Of a stretch of DNA of 64,000 nt, positions 48,550-58,690 are shown piece after piece. Positions within the stretch are counted from its first letter, which is position 1. The number at the start of each line of letters is the position of its first letter. The DNA lies in contig NC_016457.1 in NCBI RefSeq assembly GCF_000226115.1, positions 1,178,001 through 1,242,000 on the forward strand, written 5' to 3'. The position numbers and the translations under genes were made by a program. The notes under the pieces were generated by a model. It was not told the origin of the DNA. It was given only the letters and a program-made list of their open reading frames with translations, and ran no database searches. This stretch comes from Thermothielavioides terrestris NRRL 8126 (lineage: Eukaryota > Ascomycota > Sordariomycetes > Sordariales > Chaetomiaceae).

Positions 48550-50568
48550 GTTGGCGGTGTTGTTGCGTAGTGTTGAGTGGAATTAGTGGGCGAGATGGGT
48601 TTGCTTGGTGTTGCGGTTGCCTCTGGTCGGCGGGCTAGAATTTGGTGGTTTGATAAATCCCCGTTGCTAAGCAAGCTTGAAGAACAGGAGATCGGTGATT
48701 GAGGTGGGTTCTGGCAACTGTAATAAATACCTGACCTGCCTGATGAGCGTGACACAATTCGACCAAGAGCCAAGAGATGCTCTGGCGGGTCCTCGGATTA
48801 GCTGGCAACTTGGCAGCGGCTTGGGGCGGTTTGGAACGCATCAAACAAAGGTTCCTGTCACCAACGGAGGTCTCCGGCGTGATGATCGGGGGGCTAGAAG
48901 CTGCGTCATATGCTATCGCATGCGGCCAGCTACTGCCTTGTTTCGAGCGAGTTTCCAAGCCTCTGGTGGCGGACGCAGGAGCGGTTCGCCATGCCCATGC
49001 ACGCAAGCGCATTAGATTACCACACCTTACCTGCCTAGCGTATCTGAACTGAATTCTGTGTACTACGTGCACAAGAGCGCCATTACCGAAGAGGGAAGTA
49101 CCGGGTTCGAGATAGACGATCCTGGTGCCAAGAATGGCCAGTCTGGAGCCGTACATGACGTTACGCGCGGCACCCTCTGATGAATCCTGCCCGCATGTCA
49201 AAGCTTGGATGCCGTTTCCTGAAACAAGCACGGCGCCGGCTGTCACACGTTCTCTTTTTTGTCCTCGGCGCTTCTCGACTAAGACGTGGTGACGGTGATG
49301 GGGGTGGAGGTGCAGTGTGTCCAGGGATGCCTGTAGCTTCCCAAATTTGTGCTACGGCCGCAGTTGAAGAAATTCAAGCTACTGTATCTGCCCGGGGCTA
49401 TGAAACCGCCAACCCAATTCAGTGTGACCGCCAACAAATAGTTCAACGGCTCAGAGTTGGGCATGCTGTTTGTTGGCGTTCCCACATCACATGCATAACG
49501 GTCTAGAAGCTCTCATGGGAGCCACTGCAACTGACGTAGCACTGATGACACCATCCGCACAGCCATTTAGAGGGTTGGCAGGGCAGTGTGGCGTTGCGTA
49601 CTGGGTAAGGTAACTGATCAGTTAGGGCTGAGAACCAAGGTATTTTGCTCGGTATCTTGCATGCGATGATATCAGGGACCCTGGCACTGCCTTTGCTCAA
49701 TATGAGGCGTTGGTGTCAAGGACACTCGAAAGTGGTCTGCATTGCGACACGTTGCCGGGGCCCTGCTGAGTACTTGTCGAGTCCCGTGTTTGTCCTGGCA
49801 CAGGATCCGTAACGTGCCGTTCGAGTACGGAATACGGCCGGTGTTGTAGAATTTCAAAACCAGGGGCAGATTTGTGGGATTGGATCTCCCTTTTGCTTGC
49901 CGTTCACCAACATGGTGGGTCGCGAGTTTGGATCGAAGTCGCCCACCTATCCCATCACACACACTTCTTAACGCTCTCACTGGGTCGGTGCGTTGGTCGG
50001 TGCCGAGGATAACATACCCTGGCTCTGTTTACTGTGGTAGATAAGGTGCACTGATCCGTACATCCGCAAATGCCTACCAAGGTGCTCTTCTCATCTCACT
50101 TGTGTGGGGCGAGGATGCAGCCATGCGGCCCCTCCAAATGCCACGGAGTTAACACGCAGAACTTGAATACCGGTTTTGAGCGTTCAATGACGAAATCAAA
50201 CGATCACATAGCAAACCAGATTACTCCTGGCGGTGTGTCTGGGACCGCGGTACCTGCCTACCTGTCTATTCAAGATACTTTCTAGTGGCGCACCGGTTTG
50301 AAGCGGCACACCGGAGCCGCACCCGGAGTTGCACCCGGCGACTGTCCCGGTCCGGGCTTGGCACGGCCCCACTCCGCTAAGATCCGCTCGCCCCACTAAG
50401 GCTGGCATAACCCTAAAACTTTCCGCGCACTTTTTGCAAAACCCATGCAATTGGACTCGTCGGTCGCTGCCGTATTTAACCAAACCGACAACCACCAGAG
50501 GCGCAGGATATCAACCTCTTTGCGTCCCAAACAATCACGGTCAATCTCTGCCGATCCAAACAGAAACA
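48550..50568. other. Divergent region: PMP3 and RPL22 promoters
   Basis: About 2 kb without a convincing gene. A 203-codon open frame (48635-49246, -) has no domain. The right end contains GC-rich RPL22 promoter sequence with the AACCCTAA box listed separately. Confidence 0.5.
50409..50416 (+). promoter_or_regulatory. Telobox-like AACCCTAA upstream of RPL22
   Basis: The motif lies 153-160 bp before the RPL22 ATG. AACCCTAA (telobox) sites are known in ribosomal-protein promoters of yeasts, filamentous fungi and plants, bound by Tbf1/TRF-like Myb proteins. Function here is inferred from motif and position. Confidence 0.5.
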
Positions 50569-51203
50569 ATGGCCCCCATCGCAGTATGTCTCAACATCTG
50601 ACACCGCTTTGCTGTTGGCCCAGTCCCTCGTGCCAGACATGCCCGTCTGGCTCCGAGACGGATCATGGCGTGAAGCAGTAGGCTAAGTCAAGTCCTCCGG
50701 GAACAACAGAAGAAGTCCGGCGCCAAGAAGGGCCCCAAGGTGACGAAGAAGGTGAGTCCACGTCGTCGCTCCTGCGCATCCCTGCCCGCCGCTAACAGGT
50801 CGCCCGCGCAGTTCGTCATCAACGCCTCGCAGCCGGCCAGCGACAAGATCTTCGACGTCTCGGCCTTCGAGAAGTTCCTGAACGAGAAGATCAAGGTTGA
50901 CGGTCGCGTCGGCAACCTCGGCGAGACCATCAAGATCTCCCAGCAGGGCGAGGGCAAGATTGAGATCATCGCCCACAATGACCTCTCTGGTCGGTACCTG
51001 AAGTACCTGTACGACCACCTCGCTTCGCGCCTCGCCGATTAGACACACAGAGCGGGATACTGACCGGCTGCCGCAGGACCAAGAAGTTCCTCAAGAAGAT
51101 GCAGCTCCGTGACTGGCTGCGGGTCGTCTCGACCTCCAAGGGCGTCTACGAGCTCAAGTTCTTCAACGTCGTTAACGACGAGGCGGAGGAGGACGAGGAC
51201 TAA
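50569..51203 (+). CDS. RPL22: 60S ribosomal protein eL22
   Basis: Four exons (50569-50583, 50710-50751, 50812-51008, 51077-51203) encode 126 residues. Sequence: MAPIA, then [14 protein letters not shown], then [66 protein letters not shown] and an acidic end (NDEAEEDED). This is the whole eL22 fold, a non-catalytic large-subunit protein near the exit side that contacts rRNA. The first two exons are tiny (15 and 42 nt), a common ribosomal-protein gene layout. The exact first-intron acceptor (50709) was picked because it gives the basic N-terminus expected for eL22. Confidence 0.95.
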
Positions 51204-51438
51204 TCGGGTCAGCCATCTGTTTGGAGTTCTCGGGGATCATCTAGCAGAGATACCAAAAAGGATACCAGGACGGCCGTGCTTAGCGGGACAATGGGTCAAT
51301 AAAAGACACAGACCGCTGTTGCGGCCGGGCGATGGGCCCAAACATATCAACTTTTTCCCCGCCGTGCTTCGTGCTTCCTCTGGGTATAATGCGTCTGTGA
51401 CAAACAAAAAGAAAAAGTGACACATGCACATCGGAGCA

Positions 51439-52516
51439 TCACTCCGGCAGCGCGCGCATTGCTGCCTCAAACGCAACGAGCGCCATCGCATTGGCGGGAA
51501 ACGCCCTCAGAAAGCAGGGCAGGAACCCGCGCCAGAACCCCATGGCTCCGCCCTCCTTGTACACCGCCTTCGCGGCATCCTTCCACCTGGGAAACCTCCT
51601 CACGCCATCATTCAGCCCGCCGCCCAGCGGATCCGTCATGATCCTCTGCTTGACCACATCGCTCGGGTAGCTCAGCACCCAGAAGACCTGCGCGCTGAGC
51701 CCGCCGGCCCAGAAGTTGATGGCGGGCGCGCTGAGCCGGGTGTGCTGGCGCATCCAGCGCGAGAACAGGTCGTAGCTGCCCCACCAGAAGAAGAAGAAGC
51801 TCCGGAACAGCAGCGTGGCCTGCAGGCCGCGGTAGACGCCGCGCAGGCCGTGCCAGCGCCACACCTTGCGCAGGCAGTCCACGGGCCCGCTGTACAGCCG
51901 CTCGCTCTTGCGCGCCGCGTACTGCACCTGCAGGCGCGCCTTGACGTGCTCGACGGGGGCCGCCACGAACGAGACCGTCGCGCCCGCCAGCATGCCCGCC
52001 AGCCCGTGCCCGTGCGCCGGCAGCGGCTGCGACGGGTCGTGCGCCGGGTGCCACGGCGGGTTGAACAGGTTGTCCTGCACCACCCGCCGGTACACCGACA
52101 GCGAGCCCAGCATGATGCTGTCCATGAACATCCAGCCCACGAGGGGAGGCGTGGCGCCCTTGTACAGGCCCGCCAGGCCCTCGTGCCGCAGCGTCTGGGC
52201 CAGGCACTGCAGCGGGCCGCTGAAGCGCGTGCTGGCTGTTGTTTGGAGCCGGACTTTGATTGTGTCGAAGGGGTGGCCGACTGGAAAGGGGAAGCAAAAA
52301 ATAAAAATTATGTTAGTAGAAAAGCCGGATGGGACGGTACGGAGGAGAGTGAGGAGGCATGGGGGTGGTGGTGGTACCGGAGAGCTTGGCTATGCCGGAG
52401 AAGACGCCGGCGACGAAGCCCCTGTAGTTCTTGTTGCTCTTCTTGGCTGCTGCTTGGGGCTGCGGCGGCTCCGGCGCCGGCGTTGGCGGCTGCGTATTTC
52501 GGACGTCGGCTGCCAT
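51439..52516 (-). CDS. Mitochondrial carrier family transporter (Ymc/Ort/Crc-like)
   Basis: Two exons (52378-52516 and 51439-52280, intron 97 bp) give 326 residues, the usual size of an inner-membrane carrier. Three repeats each carry the P-X-[DE]-X2-[KR] motif: HPFDTIKVRLQ (across the junction), APVEHVKARLQ and YPSDVVKQRI. Glycine-rich even-helix signatures follow (GLAGLYKGATPPLVG, GLRGVYRGLQATLLF, AMGFWRGFLPCFLRA). The first 30 residues are Pro/Ala/Gln-rich. The motif set resembles the yeast Ymc1/Ymc2, Ort1 and Crc1 branch, which move amino acids or carnitine, but the substrate cannot be assigned without modelling contact residues. Confidence 0.9.
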
Positions 52517-52931
52517 TGTGCTTGCTTGGTGCGTTAGCAGCGATCTCTGCTGAGCGCTCGAAGCAGCCGCAGGCTCGTGGAGGCCCGGCTGGGCTGGGCG
52601 GGAAGGTCCTGTTTGTATAATTTCGAGCGGCCGGGAGTTGGGTTGTTGAGGCAGAAAGCTGGGCCCTCACGGAAGCGGCATCGGACGGGAAGCTCTGTTA
52701 ATGGAGTGGTGGGGCGGGCTAGTCCGGGGTTAACGAGCATTGGTGTCAGCACCTGCATTCTGTAAACAGTAAACACTACGGAAGTACACTATTGAAATAT
52801 GCTGGGTAGAGAAGTCAATAATTATCTGGAATCTACTCTAATGCTTGAAGCCACCCTCGTCCCGACACAAACTCTATGGGTATCTCGAACGTTTTGCTCC
52901 CCCTACTGGGCGTGTAGTATTCCCCCTCCGC
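52517..52931. other. Intergenic between GPI11 3' end and carrier promoter
   Basis: I see no gene or repeat. Confidence 0.55.
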
Positions 52932-53832
52932 TTAGAACCTCTTCCCCCAAACCAGTGTGCCCCCCAGCACCCGGCCGAGCACATAGCCGCCATACAAGCC
53001 GCACAGTATGGTTACGGGCCACTTCTGCCACTCGCGGTCCCAGTCGAGCGGGATCGGCACGGCGCCGAGCCAGGCGCCCGCCACGGCGCCGGCGAGCCCG
53101 CCGGAGGTCTCGTCCAGCGGCGCGGCGAAGCCGCCGACGGCGGCCCAGGCGGGCGCGTCGACGCCGTGCACGTAGAACAGCGGCAGGAGGGCGAGCACGG
53201 CGAGGTGGGCGGCGCAGAGCAGCGTGTGCGCGCCGTGCGTGAGGAACGGCGCGCCGAAGAGGACAAGCGCCGCGTGCAGGAACGGCGTGACCAGCAGCGA
53301 GAGGAGGAGCGCGAGGATGGCTGTCTGTGTGTGTGTGCAACAGCTTGTTTTTAGTACAGGATCTGTTTGATATGGAGAGACAGAGGGAGAGAGAGTAAAA
53401 AACCAGGGGGTCCAGAGAACGTACAGCAATCGCGTTCGGCCCTGTCCCGTCAACGCCCGCCCGCTTCTTCGGATTCTCCCCGGGCCGCTGCTTCGGCTTC
53501 CGCGCGGCCTTTGCGCCCTGCGAGCCGGCCGCGGGCAGGCACAGCACTGCGTAGCCGACCTGGAGGGCGGCGGTCAAGGGGAGCGTGGTGGCCATCGTCG
53601 AGACGGGATCGGCGACGAGGGCGGAAAACCGCGCCATGAAGAGGCCAGCTAGGGCGGCGGGGAAGGCATGTCGGGCGCCCTGCGCGAGGGGGGTCTGCTT
53701 GGTCTGGACTGGTTGCAAAGCAGCTGTAGCTGGCGATGCGGCGGTCGCAGTTGTAGAGGACGTCGCTTGAGCTTGGGCGACGGCACCCTTGGCAATTGTC
53801 GAGGACATGGTTATCGGATCTACGAGGGGCAT
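52932..53832 (-). CDS. GPI11: GPI ethanolaminephosphotransferase stabilising subunit Gpi11 (PIG-F)
   Basis: Two exons (53425-53832 and 52932-53324, intron 100 bp) encode about 266 residues. The end of the protein holds the PIG-F signature [18 protein letters not shown] followed by a Gly-rich last helix ([14 protein letters not shown]). At least five hydrophobic segments are visible, among them [20 protein letters not shown] and [21 protein letters not shown]. Gpi11 partners Gpi13 and Gpi7 in the ER membrane for adding phosphoethanolamine to GPI mannoses. The acceptor at 53325 keeps the loop [12 protein letters not shown] in frame. The first 50 residues are Ala/Thr/Gln-rich, and the start may be 53832 or 53808. 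Confidence 0.88.
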
Positions 53833-53945
53833 GGTGTGTGGTGTTGAAAGTTGGGCCGGCAGGTGATGTAGGAGGACGCAGATGCCAGACATGAACTAAA
53901 GTTGCGCATGGGGCGGGCCGCTTAGGCGCGGCACACTCGGCATTG

Positions 53946-53958
53946 AACCCTAACCCTT
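53946..53958 (+). promoter_or_regulatory. Telobox-like AACCCTAACCCTT between GPI11 and translin gene
   Basis: Two partial telomere units 114-126 bp upstream of the GPI11 start and just past the translin stop. Similar to the box upstream of RPL22. Confidence 0.4.
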
Positions 53959-54083
53959 GAAGTCACTGGCTCGATGATGCTCAGCAAACCCCTGGCTGCA
54001 ATGAAAGAGCTTCCAAGACGGTCGTATTCTGTGCATTCGAGTCCCGGTAGCAACCTAGAACCCATCTCGCGCCGGGCTGCCGC

Positions 54084-55000
54084 TCATTGCGACTCTTGCG
54101 GAATGAGATTCCGCAGCGACAGATCGTAGACCACGTCCTCGACCTTCTTGACCGCGTACTTGATCGAGTCTACCCGCTTCCGCAGGATATCGTTCTTGAG
54201 GTTCAGCACCTGGAACCCCGCATGCAGGTCCTTGATGAACCCGCTGATCTGCACGGCCATGGCGTTGTCCCCCAGCGTGACCGAGTTGATCGCCAGCCGG
54301 CTGAGTTCGTCGATAACGGCGATCAGCCCCAGCAGGTACTCCTCGATGGTGATGTGGAAGGCGTCGCGGTCCTTGAGGTTGACGGGGACTGCAGGTAAGT
54401 CAGTATATGTATGGTCTGATGGCGGCCTAAAAAGTGGCAAGGGGGGGTAAGCGGACCGCCAAAAGCCTCGCCGACGTCCTCCAGCGTCAGCAGCCGACCG
54501 ACCTCGCCCGGTTTCGAGGCCGGTGACATGCCGCCCAGCCACGCGCAGAGTATCACGGTGGAAATGGCATCCTGCACCGTGCGCGTCCACTTGTGGTTGT
54601 ACCTGCGCCACAGCCATCAGTGCTCATATCCTTCCCATTCCCCAGGCCGCCATGCTTGCTCACTTGTAGTATGGATATTGCGACGCAAAGGTCGAGAGCC
54701 TGCCAGTTGTCTCAATTTCCTTTTTGATGCCGCCCTCGACCTCACTCAGCAGCGTTGCGTCTGTCATATTGTCAATCTCACAGCCAGTCAGAGGAAGTGG
54801 ACTTGACAAGCCACTCATCGAGGACACAGACACTTCGACCGCGGTGTCGAGTGGATGCGCGAGAGCAGGCCCTGGGTGAAAGACACGTGCTGTTCCAGGT
54901 CATCGAGGATCTGGTCCAGCTCCTTCCTCACGCTGATGTCCTCCTCAATCTTGGACTTGAGCTCGCCAAACAGCGCGGGATCGATCATGGGCGGTGCCAT
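54084..55000 (-). CDS. Translin
   Basis: Four exons (54832-55000, 54664-54760, 54457-54602, 54084-54388) encode about 238 residues, near the usual 228. The N-terminus IDPALFGELKSKIEEDISVRKELDQILDDLEQHVSFTQGLLSRIHST is the translin start. Exons 2 and 3 give the SQYPYYKYNHKWTRTVQDAIS block, and exon 4 VPVNLKDRDAFHITIEEYLLGLIAVIDELSRLAINSV. Translin forms octameric rings with TRAX (the C3PO ribonuclease), binding single-stranded nucleic acids. No TRAX gene is in the window. The exon 1/exon 2 junction is the weakest: the phase works only with a GTCTGT donor (54831), and the last intron also uses a weak GTCCGC donor. Confidence 0.88.
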
Positions 55001-55365
55001 CTTGGCTGCGTGTTTTGGCTGGGTGGTGTTTGTGTGTCTCAACTGATGTTTGCGGGGTGGAGTTCACTCAGTTCCTGCAGCTGTGTTCTTCGGAGGACTT
55101 AGTACGTAGGTTGTCGAAAGGGGGTTATAGACCGAACCACAACAATTTTTAATTGCGATGCGATGAGCACTAACACACAGATAAACTCACTTAGGGTCGA
55201 ACCCGAGCAGTTTTGGCATGGATACAGCGAGCCACAAAGTTGGAAGGCGCAGCTGTATCCGTACCTCCAGAAATGTCGGGTTGTTGCATCACTGCCCAAA
55301 CAATACAGACCCTTTGTGGTTCCCAAACACCAGGTCAAAGTGGGTCCAAACGCCTGCTCCGTACA

Positions 55366-55384
55366 CCCTAACCCTAACCCTTAA
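55366..55384 (+). repeat. Short interstitial telomere-like array
   Basis: CCCTAA-CCCTAA-CCCTTAA: two perfect and one altered copy of the fungal telomere unit TTAGGG (complement strand), 366-384 bp upstream of the translin start. Confidence 0.7.
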
Positions 55385-55386
55385 TT

Positions 55387-55605
55387 GAAGCGAAGCTTAA
55401 AGATGAAGCTCCGTAACAGTGGTTACATACACATAGTGTATGCACTGTAGGAGCGAAGCTAAGCTTCGCTTCATTTACCGGGCAAATCCTCCAGAGTTTT
55501 TGGTGTTTCGATTGGTCGAGAGGCCCAAATCATGTGACTTAGCGCAGTTTGCACAGTGCCAATTTCTCTGTAAATTACCACGCGCTTCGCTTCACATTTA
55601 CGGGG
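55387..55605. repeat. Cluster of inverted and direct GAAGCGAAGC repeats
   Basis: GAAGCGAAGCTTAA at 55387-55400 is inverted relative to AAGCTTCGCTTC at 55461-55472. Bases 55452-55470 are a 19-bp palindrome (AGCGAAGCT, A, AGCTTCGCT). CTTCGCTTCA followed by a TTTAC(C/G)GGG tail occurs at ~55464 and again at ~55585. This looks like remains of a small inverted-repeat element, but ends are not defined. Confidence 0.5.
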
Positions 55606-55910
55606 GTAGACAGTCACCGTAGGGTCTAGTACAATTTGACGAGCAGGAGGCAACACAACGCTGATCAGTGCCATCAACATTGAAGCCGTACCACAGTTGA
55701 TACTGAAAACAACGGCCCAAATCGCCATTTTTTAGTGTTTTTGCATAACGGCACCCCGCTCATAGCTATGCAATCCTCCCTCACCTGCCGGCGACTGCGG
55801 GGACGGCGGCGCCGCCCACCCCCACCCCTGCTCCCGGGATCCTTCCATGGCCACGACGAAATCGGCCCCTGCATTGCTGCGCCCCCCTTCCTCATACGTC
55901 ACGGTCTGTC

Positions 55911-57557
55911 TTATATAAAGACACCGACTGCAAGTTTGTCAAGCACCTCGTGATGATCAACTGCCCAAGTGTCACCTTCCATCGTCAGGACATCTCTAAC
56001 CCAGTCACCCCGTGGCGAAAATCGGGCTTTGAATGGCAGCGGCTTGGTGACAAGTCCGTCGGTGCCCTTCGTGTCCACGGCAACGGCCTCGCCCGTCTCG
56101 GACAGCTCAGGCTCGACGTTAAACGCCCACAGTACGCGAGCAATGGCAATCCACAAGCTGTTGCGCGCGACATGGCGCCCGGGGCAGATGCGACGCCCAT
56201 ATCCGAACCCAGCGGTCGGCAGTTCCCGGGCCTGGCCGGACTTGGTATCGAGCCACCGCTCCGGCACAAAGTCTTCCACGTCGGGTCCAAAGACGGCTTC
56301 CTCGCGGGTGATGGACCAATGGTTCGCAATGACCACCGAGTTGGCGGGGATGCGGAAGCTTTCGTAGCTGCTCTCGACCTTGGTGAAGTGCGGCACGCCG
56401 GCGGCGCCGGCCGGTCTCCATCGCAGCAGCTCCTCTACGATGGCGCCAATGTACGGAAGCGCGGGCCGGTCCTCAAAGGCCGGCAGACGGGCGCGTCCCA
56501 CGACCCCGTCCAGGTTCGCCTGCGCCCTGGCCATCCAGCCGCGGTGGCCCTCGGTGATGCAGGCCAGCACGAACCAGGCCATGGTTTCGCTGCTGGCATC
56601 GAGCGCGGCATCCGCCATGATGCCAATGTCGAGGGCCAACTCGTCCGTCGGCATGTTGATGCCCTGCGTGTCCACCGCCTTTTGCATCTGCTTGGCCACG
56701 ATCCAGCCCTCGCTGGCGAGGCCGCGCTCGAGATTCCCGACGTGCAGGGCCCGCTGCCGCTGCCAGTGCGAAGCGGCCTCGGCTTTCCACGGTGCCAGGA
56801 ATGCCGGCAGATTGTTCAGCACGGGGAACGAGTCGACCAGGTATTTCCCAACTTGCGCCAGCTGGTCAAACTCGTGGTTGACTGCGTGGGCTTGCAGGAG
56901 GATGGCTTCTTTTGCCGTGAGGACGCGATGACCGTAGAACAGCGAGTAGATGATGCTCGCGGTCATGCGCTCCATGTGGTCATGGCAGTCGATGGGCCCG
57001 TCGCCGGCCTTGAGCAGATCGACAACGAGCTGCTTCGACTCGAGATCCTGGATCGGGAGATAGGCTTTCGCCGCCCTCTCGCCCAGGACGGGAGCCTCCA
57101 GTTTTTGGTGGAGCTTGAAGCGCTCATTGTAGGGCCGCAAGAGCATGTGCATGCCCTGCAAGGCCAGTTCGTGTGCTACCTACCATAACGGTGAGAAGAT
57201 GAAAGAAGGTCGAGCTTGTCCAAGCGCACTTACAACAAAACGAGGCCGGTCCGAAAAAGTGGCGCCCTGCTTGGCCAGCAGGTCATGGGCAGCCTTGGAG
57301 CTAGCCAGGATGATCACGTGCTGGCCAGCCATATTGAGATGGATGATCGGCCCGTACGTCTTGCTCCAGGCATGGTATTGAAGCCATGCATGTGACTTTG
57401 GCGCTTGGTGGACGTTTCCGAGAATGGGCAAGGTGGGTGGTCCGGGGGGAAGCGGCAACGATACGGGCCTGGGTTTCCCCAACGCGCCTGGTCTTGCAAG
57501 AAAATAAACGCCCACAAGGACAACGGCAACGGCCACGTAAAGCGCCGTTGACGCCAT
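55911..57557 (-). CDS. Cytochrome P450 monooxygenase
   Basis: Two exons (57234-57557 and 55911-57179, intron 54 bp, phase 0) give 530 residues. An N-terminal membrane anchor (ALYVAVAVVLVGVYFLA) is followed by the hinge LPLPPGPPTLPILGN. The junction restores PRFVVAHELALQGMHMLLRPYNERFKLHQ. The I-helix reads ALDASSETMAW, with Ser where A-G-x-[DE]-T usually has Gly. The K-helix ExxR is EELLRWRP, then PERW, and the heme loop FGYGRRICPGRH with the thiolate Cys near residue 437. It resembles fungal CYPs of the OrdA/oxidoreductase group with unknown substrates. No neighbouring biosynthetic genes, so a role in detoxification or a stand-alone pathway is as likely as secondary metabolism. Confidence 0.92.
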
Positions 57558-57732
57558 TGCCCGAGTATGTTGGCAGTGCAGTGATGCGCGGAAGGCCGAA
57601 CGGAGTTGTTTTCTTTATTGCGCGGGGTACTGGGTATTTTTTTTCTCGATTGTCCCCTGTCCTTCAACACCCCAGTTCGAGGAGAAGGGTATGACAGTCT
57701 GCTGGAAGGGAAGCGGAAAGCCGTGCCCGTTT

Positions 57733-57906
57733 TATGCAGACAACACAGTTTCTGCTGGCGCCAAAAGACTGCTGGCGCCAACAGCCATCGGGCCCATCTT
57801 ACCGCAGTATGCAGACAACACAGCTTCTGCTGGCGCCAACGGACATCGGGCCCGTCTTACTGCGTACGCAGACAACGCAGTTTCTGCTAGCGCCAACAGA
57901 CATCGA
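57733..57906. repeat. Three tandem repeats upstream of the P450 gene
   Basis: Copies start at 57733, 57808 and 57865, each beginning TA(T/C)GCAGACAAC(A/G)CAG and including TTCTGCTGGCGCCAA. Copy 1 is 75 bp because it has an extra 18-bp part-copy of the GCTGGCGCCAA section; copy 2 is 57 bp; copy 3 degrades after about 42 bp. Confidence 0.8.
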
Positions 57907-58429
57907 ACGAGAAGTAAAGGGTCCCAGCAAGTGTCCGGTATCAGCTCAGCCCTTCCTCGCTTCGCATCCAATGGTCAACTTCCGTTACAGGATGAATCTG
58001 GCAGGCCAGGGCAGAGCCAACCTGCGGCGCGGTTGTCAAAAGTGCTGGGCGCCGACCAATGTGAAGGGGCGGCTCATCCAAGGGGCAGAGGACTCCCATC
58101 TTGGACACTCACCAAGTTGACTGTTTCCCCACGACGTTTGGGGTGTGAATCGGGAGCTGTTTTAGGACCATGTCCAGCCTTCACTTTGAATTTGAGGATG
58201 GACCATGTCCAGATGAGCCTTGGTACATCTGAAGTCGAGAATCATCTCATTTTGCTCATAGACAACTATAAAATCACACACCCACCAGCCTAACATCGTT
58301 TTCTCGCACCAAGCAAAACAGTCGTCAAACGTCAAGACCGTTGTTAACCATGTGAGTTGCCATGAGGAACGATGAAGAAGCGATGAAGAGTGGATGAAAT
58401 AGATAGAGCACATGCATTCTCCTCTGGCT

Positions 58430-58470
58430 CATCATCATCATCTTCATCATCATCATCATTCATACAGAAC
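58430..58470. repeat. TCA trinucleotide run
   Basis: About a dozen TCA units with one TCT interruption, non-coding. Confidence 0.75.
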
Positions 58471-58656
58471 AGACTAGATCATCATGAAACTCATCACTCA
58501 TCAGCGTCTCCCGAACTCATCATCAACGGCAAACATCAACAAAAAAGACAACGGAAACATTCATCACATCATCAACTCAGTCCAACTCTCCCCTCTTCTT
58601 TCCTCTTTGCTCCTCCCTCTCTCACCCTCACCCCATCTCCCTTCCCCTTATCACCG

Positions 58657-58674
58657 CCCCCCCCCCCCCCCCCC
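58657..58674. repeat. Run of 18 C
   Basis: A homopolymer 17 bp downstream of the stop of the large - strand gene (beyond 58691). Its length may be an assembly artefact. Confidence 0.7.
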
Positions 58675-58690
58675 GAAAACCAGCGACGAC

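Larger units (their letters stand above)
55001..55910. other. Intergenic repeat-rich region between translin promoter and P450 3' end
   Basis: Contains telomere-like units (55366-55384) and inverted/direct GAAGCGAAGC repeats (55387-55605). No gene recognised. Confidence 0.55.
57558..58690. other. Intergenic: P450 promoter and 3' flank of the large Glu/Ala-rich gene
   Basis: Contains three tandem repeats (57733-57906), a TCA run (58430-58470) and a run of 18 C (58657-58674). No gene recognised. Confidence 0.55.

Noticed and set aside
48635..49246. 203-codon - strand open frame between PMP3 and RPL22
   Set aside because: No domain or codon-use support; ends within the PMP3 leader.
54020..54060. 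TTCGAGTCC, resembling a tRNA T-loop
   Set aside because: Flanking bases do not form a T-stem or acceptor stem; no tRNA fold on either strand.
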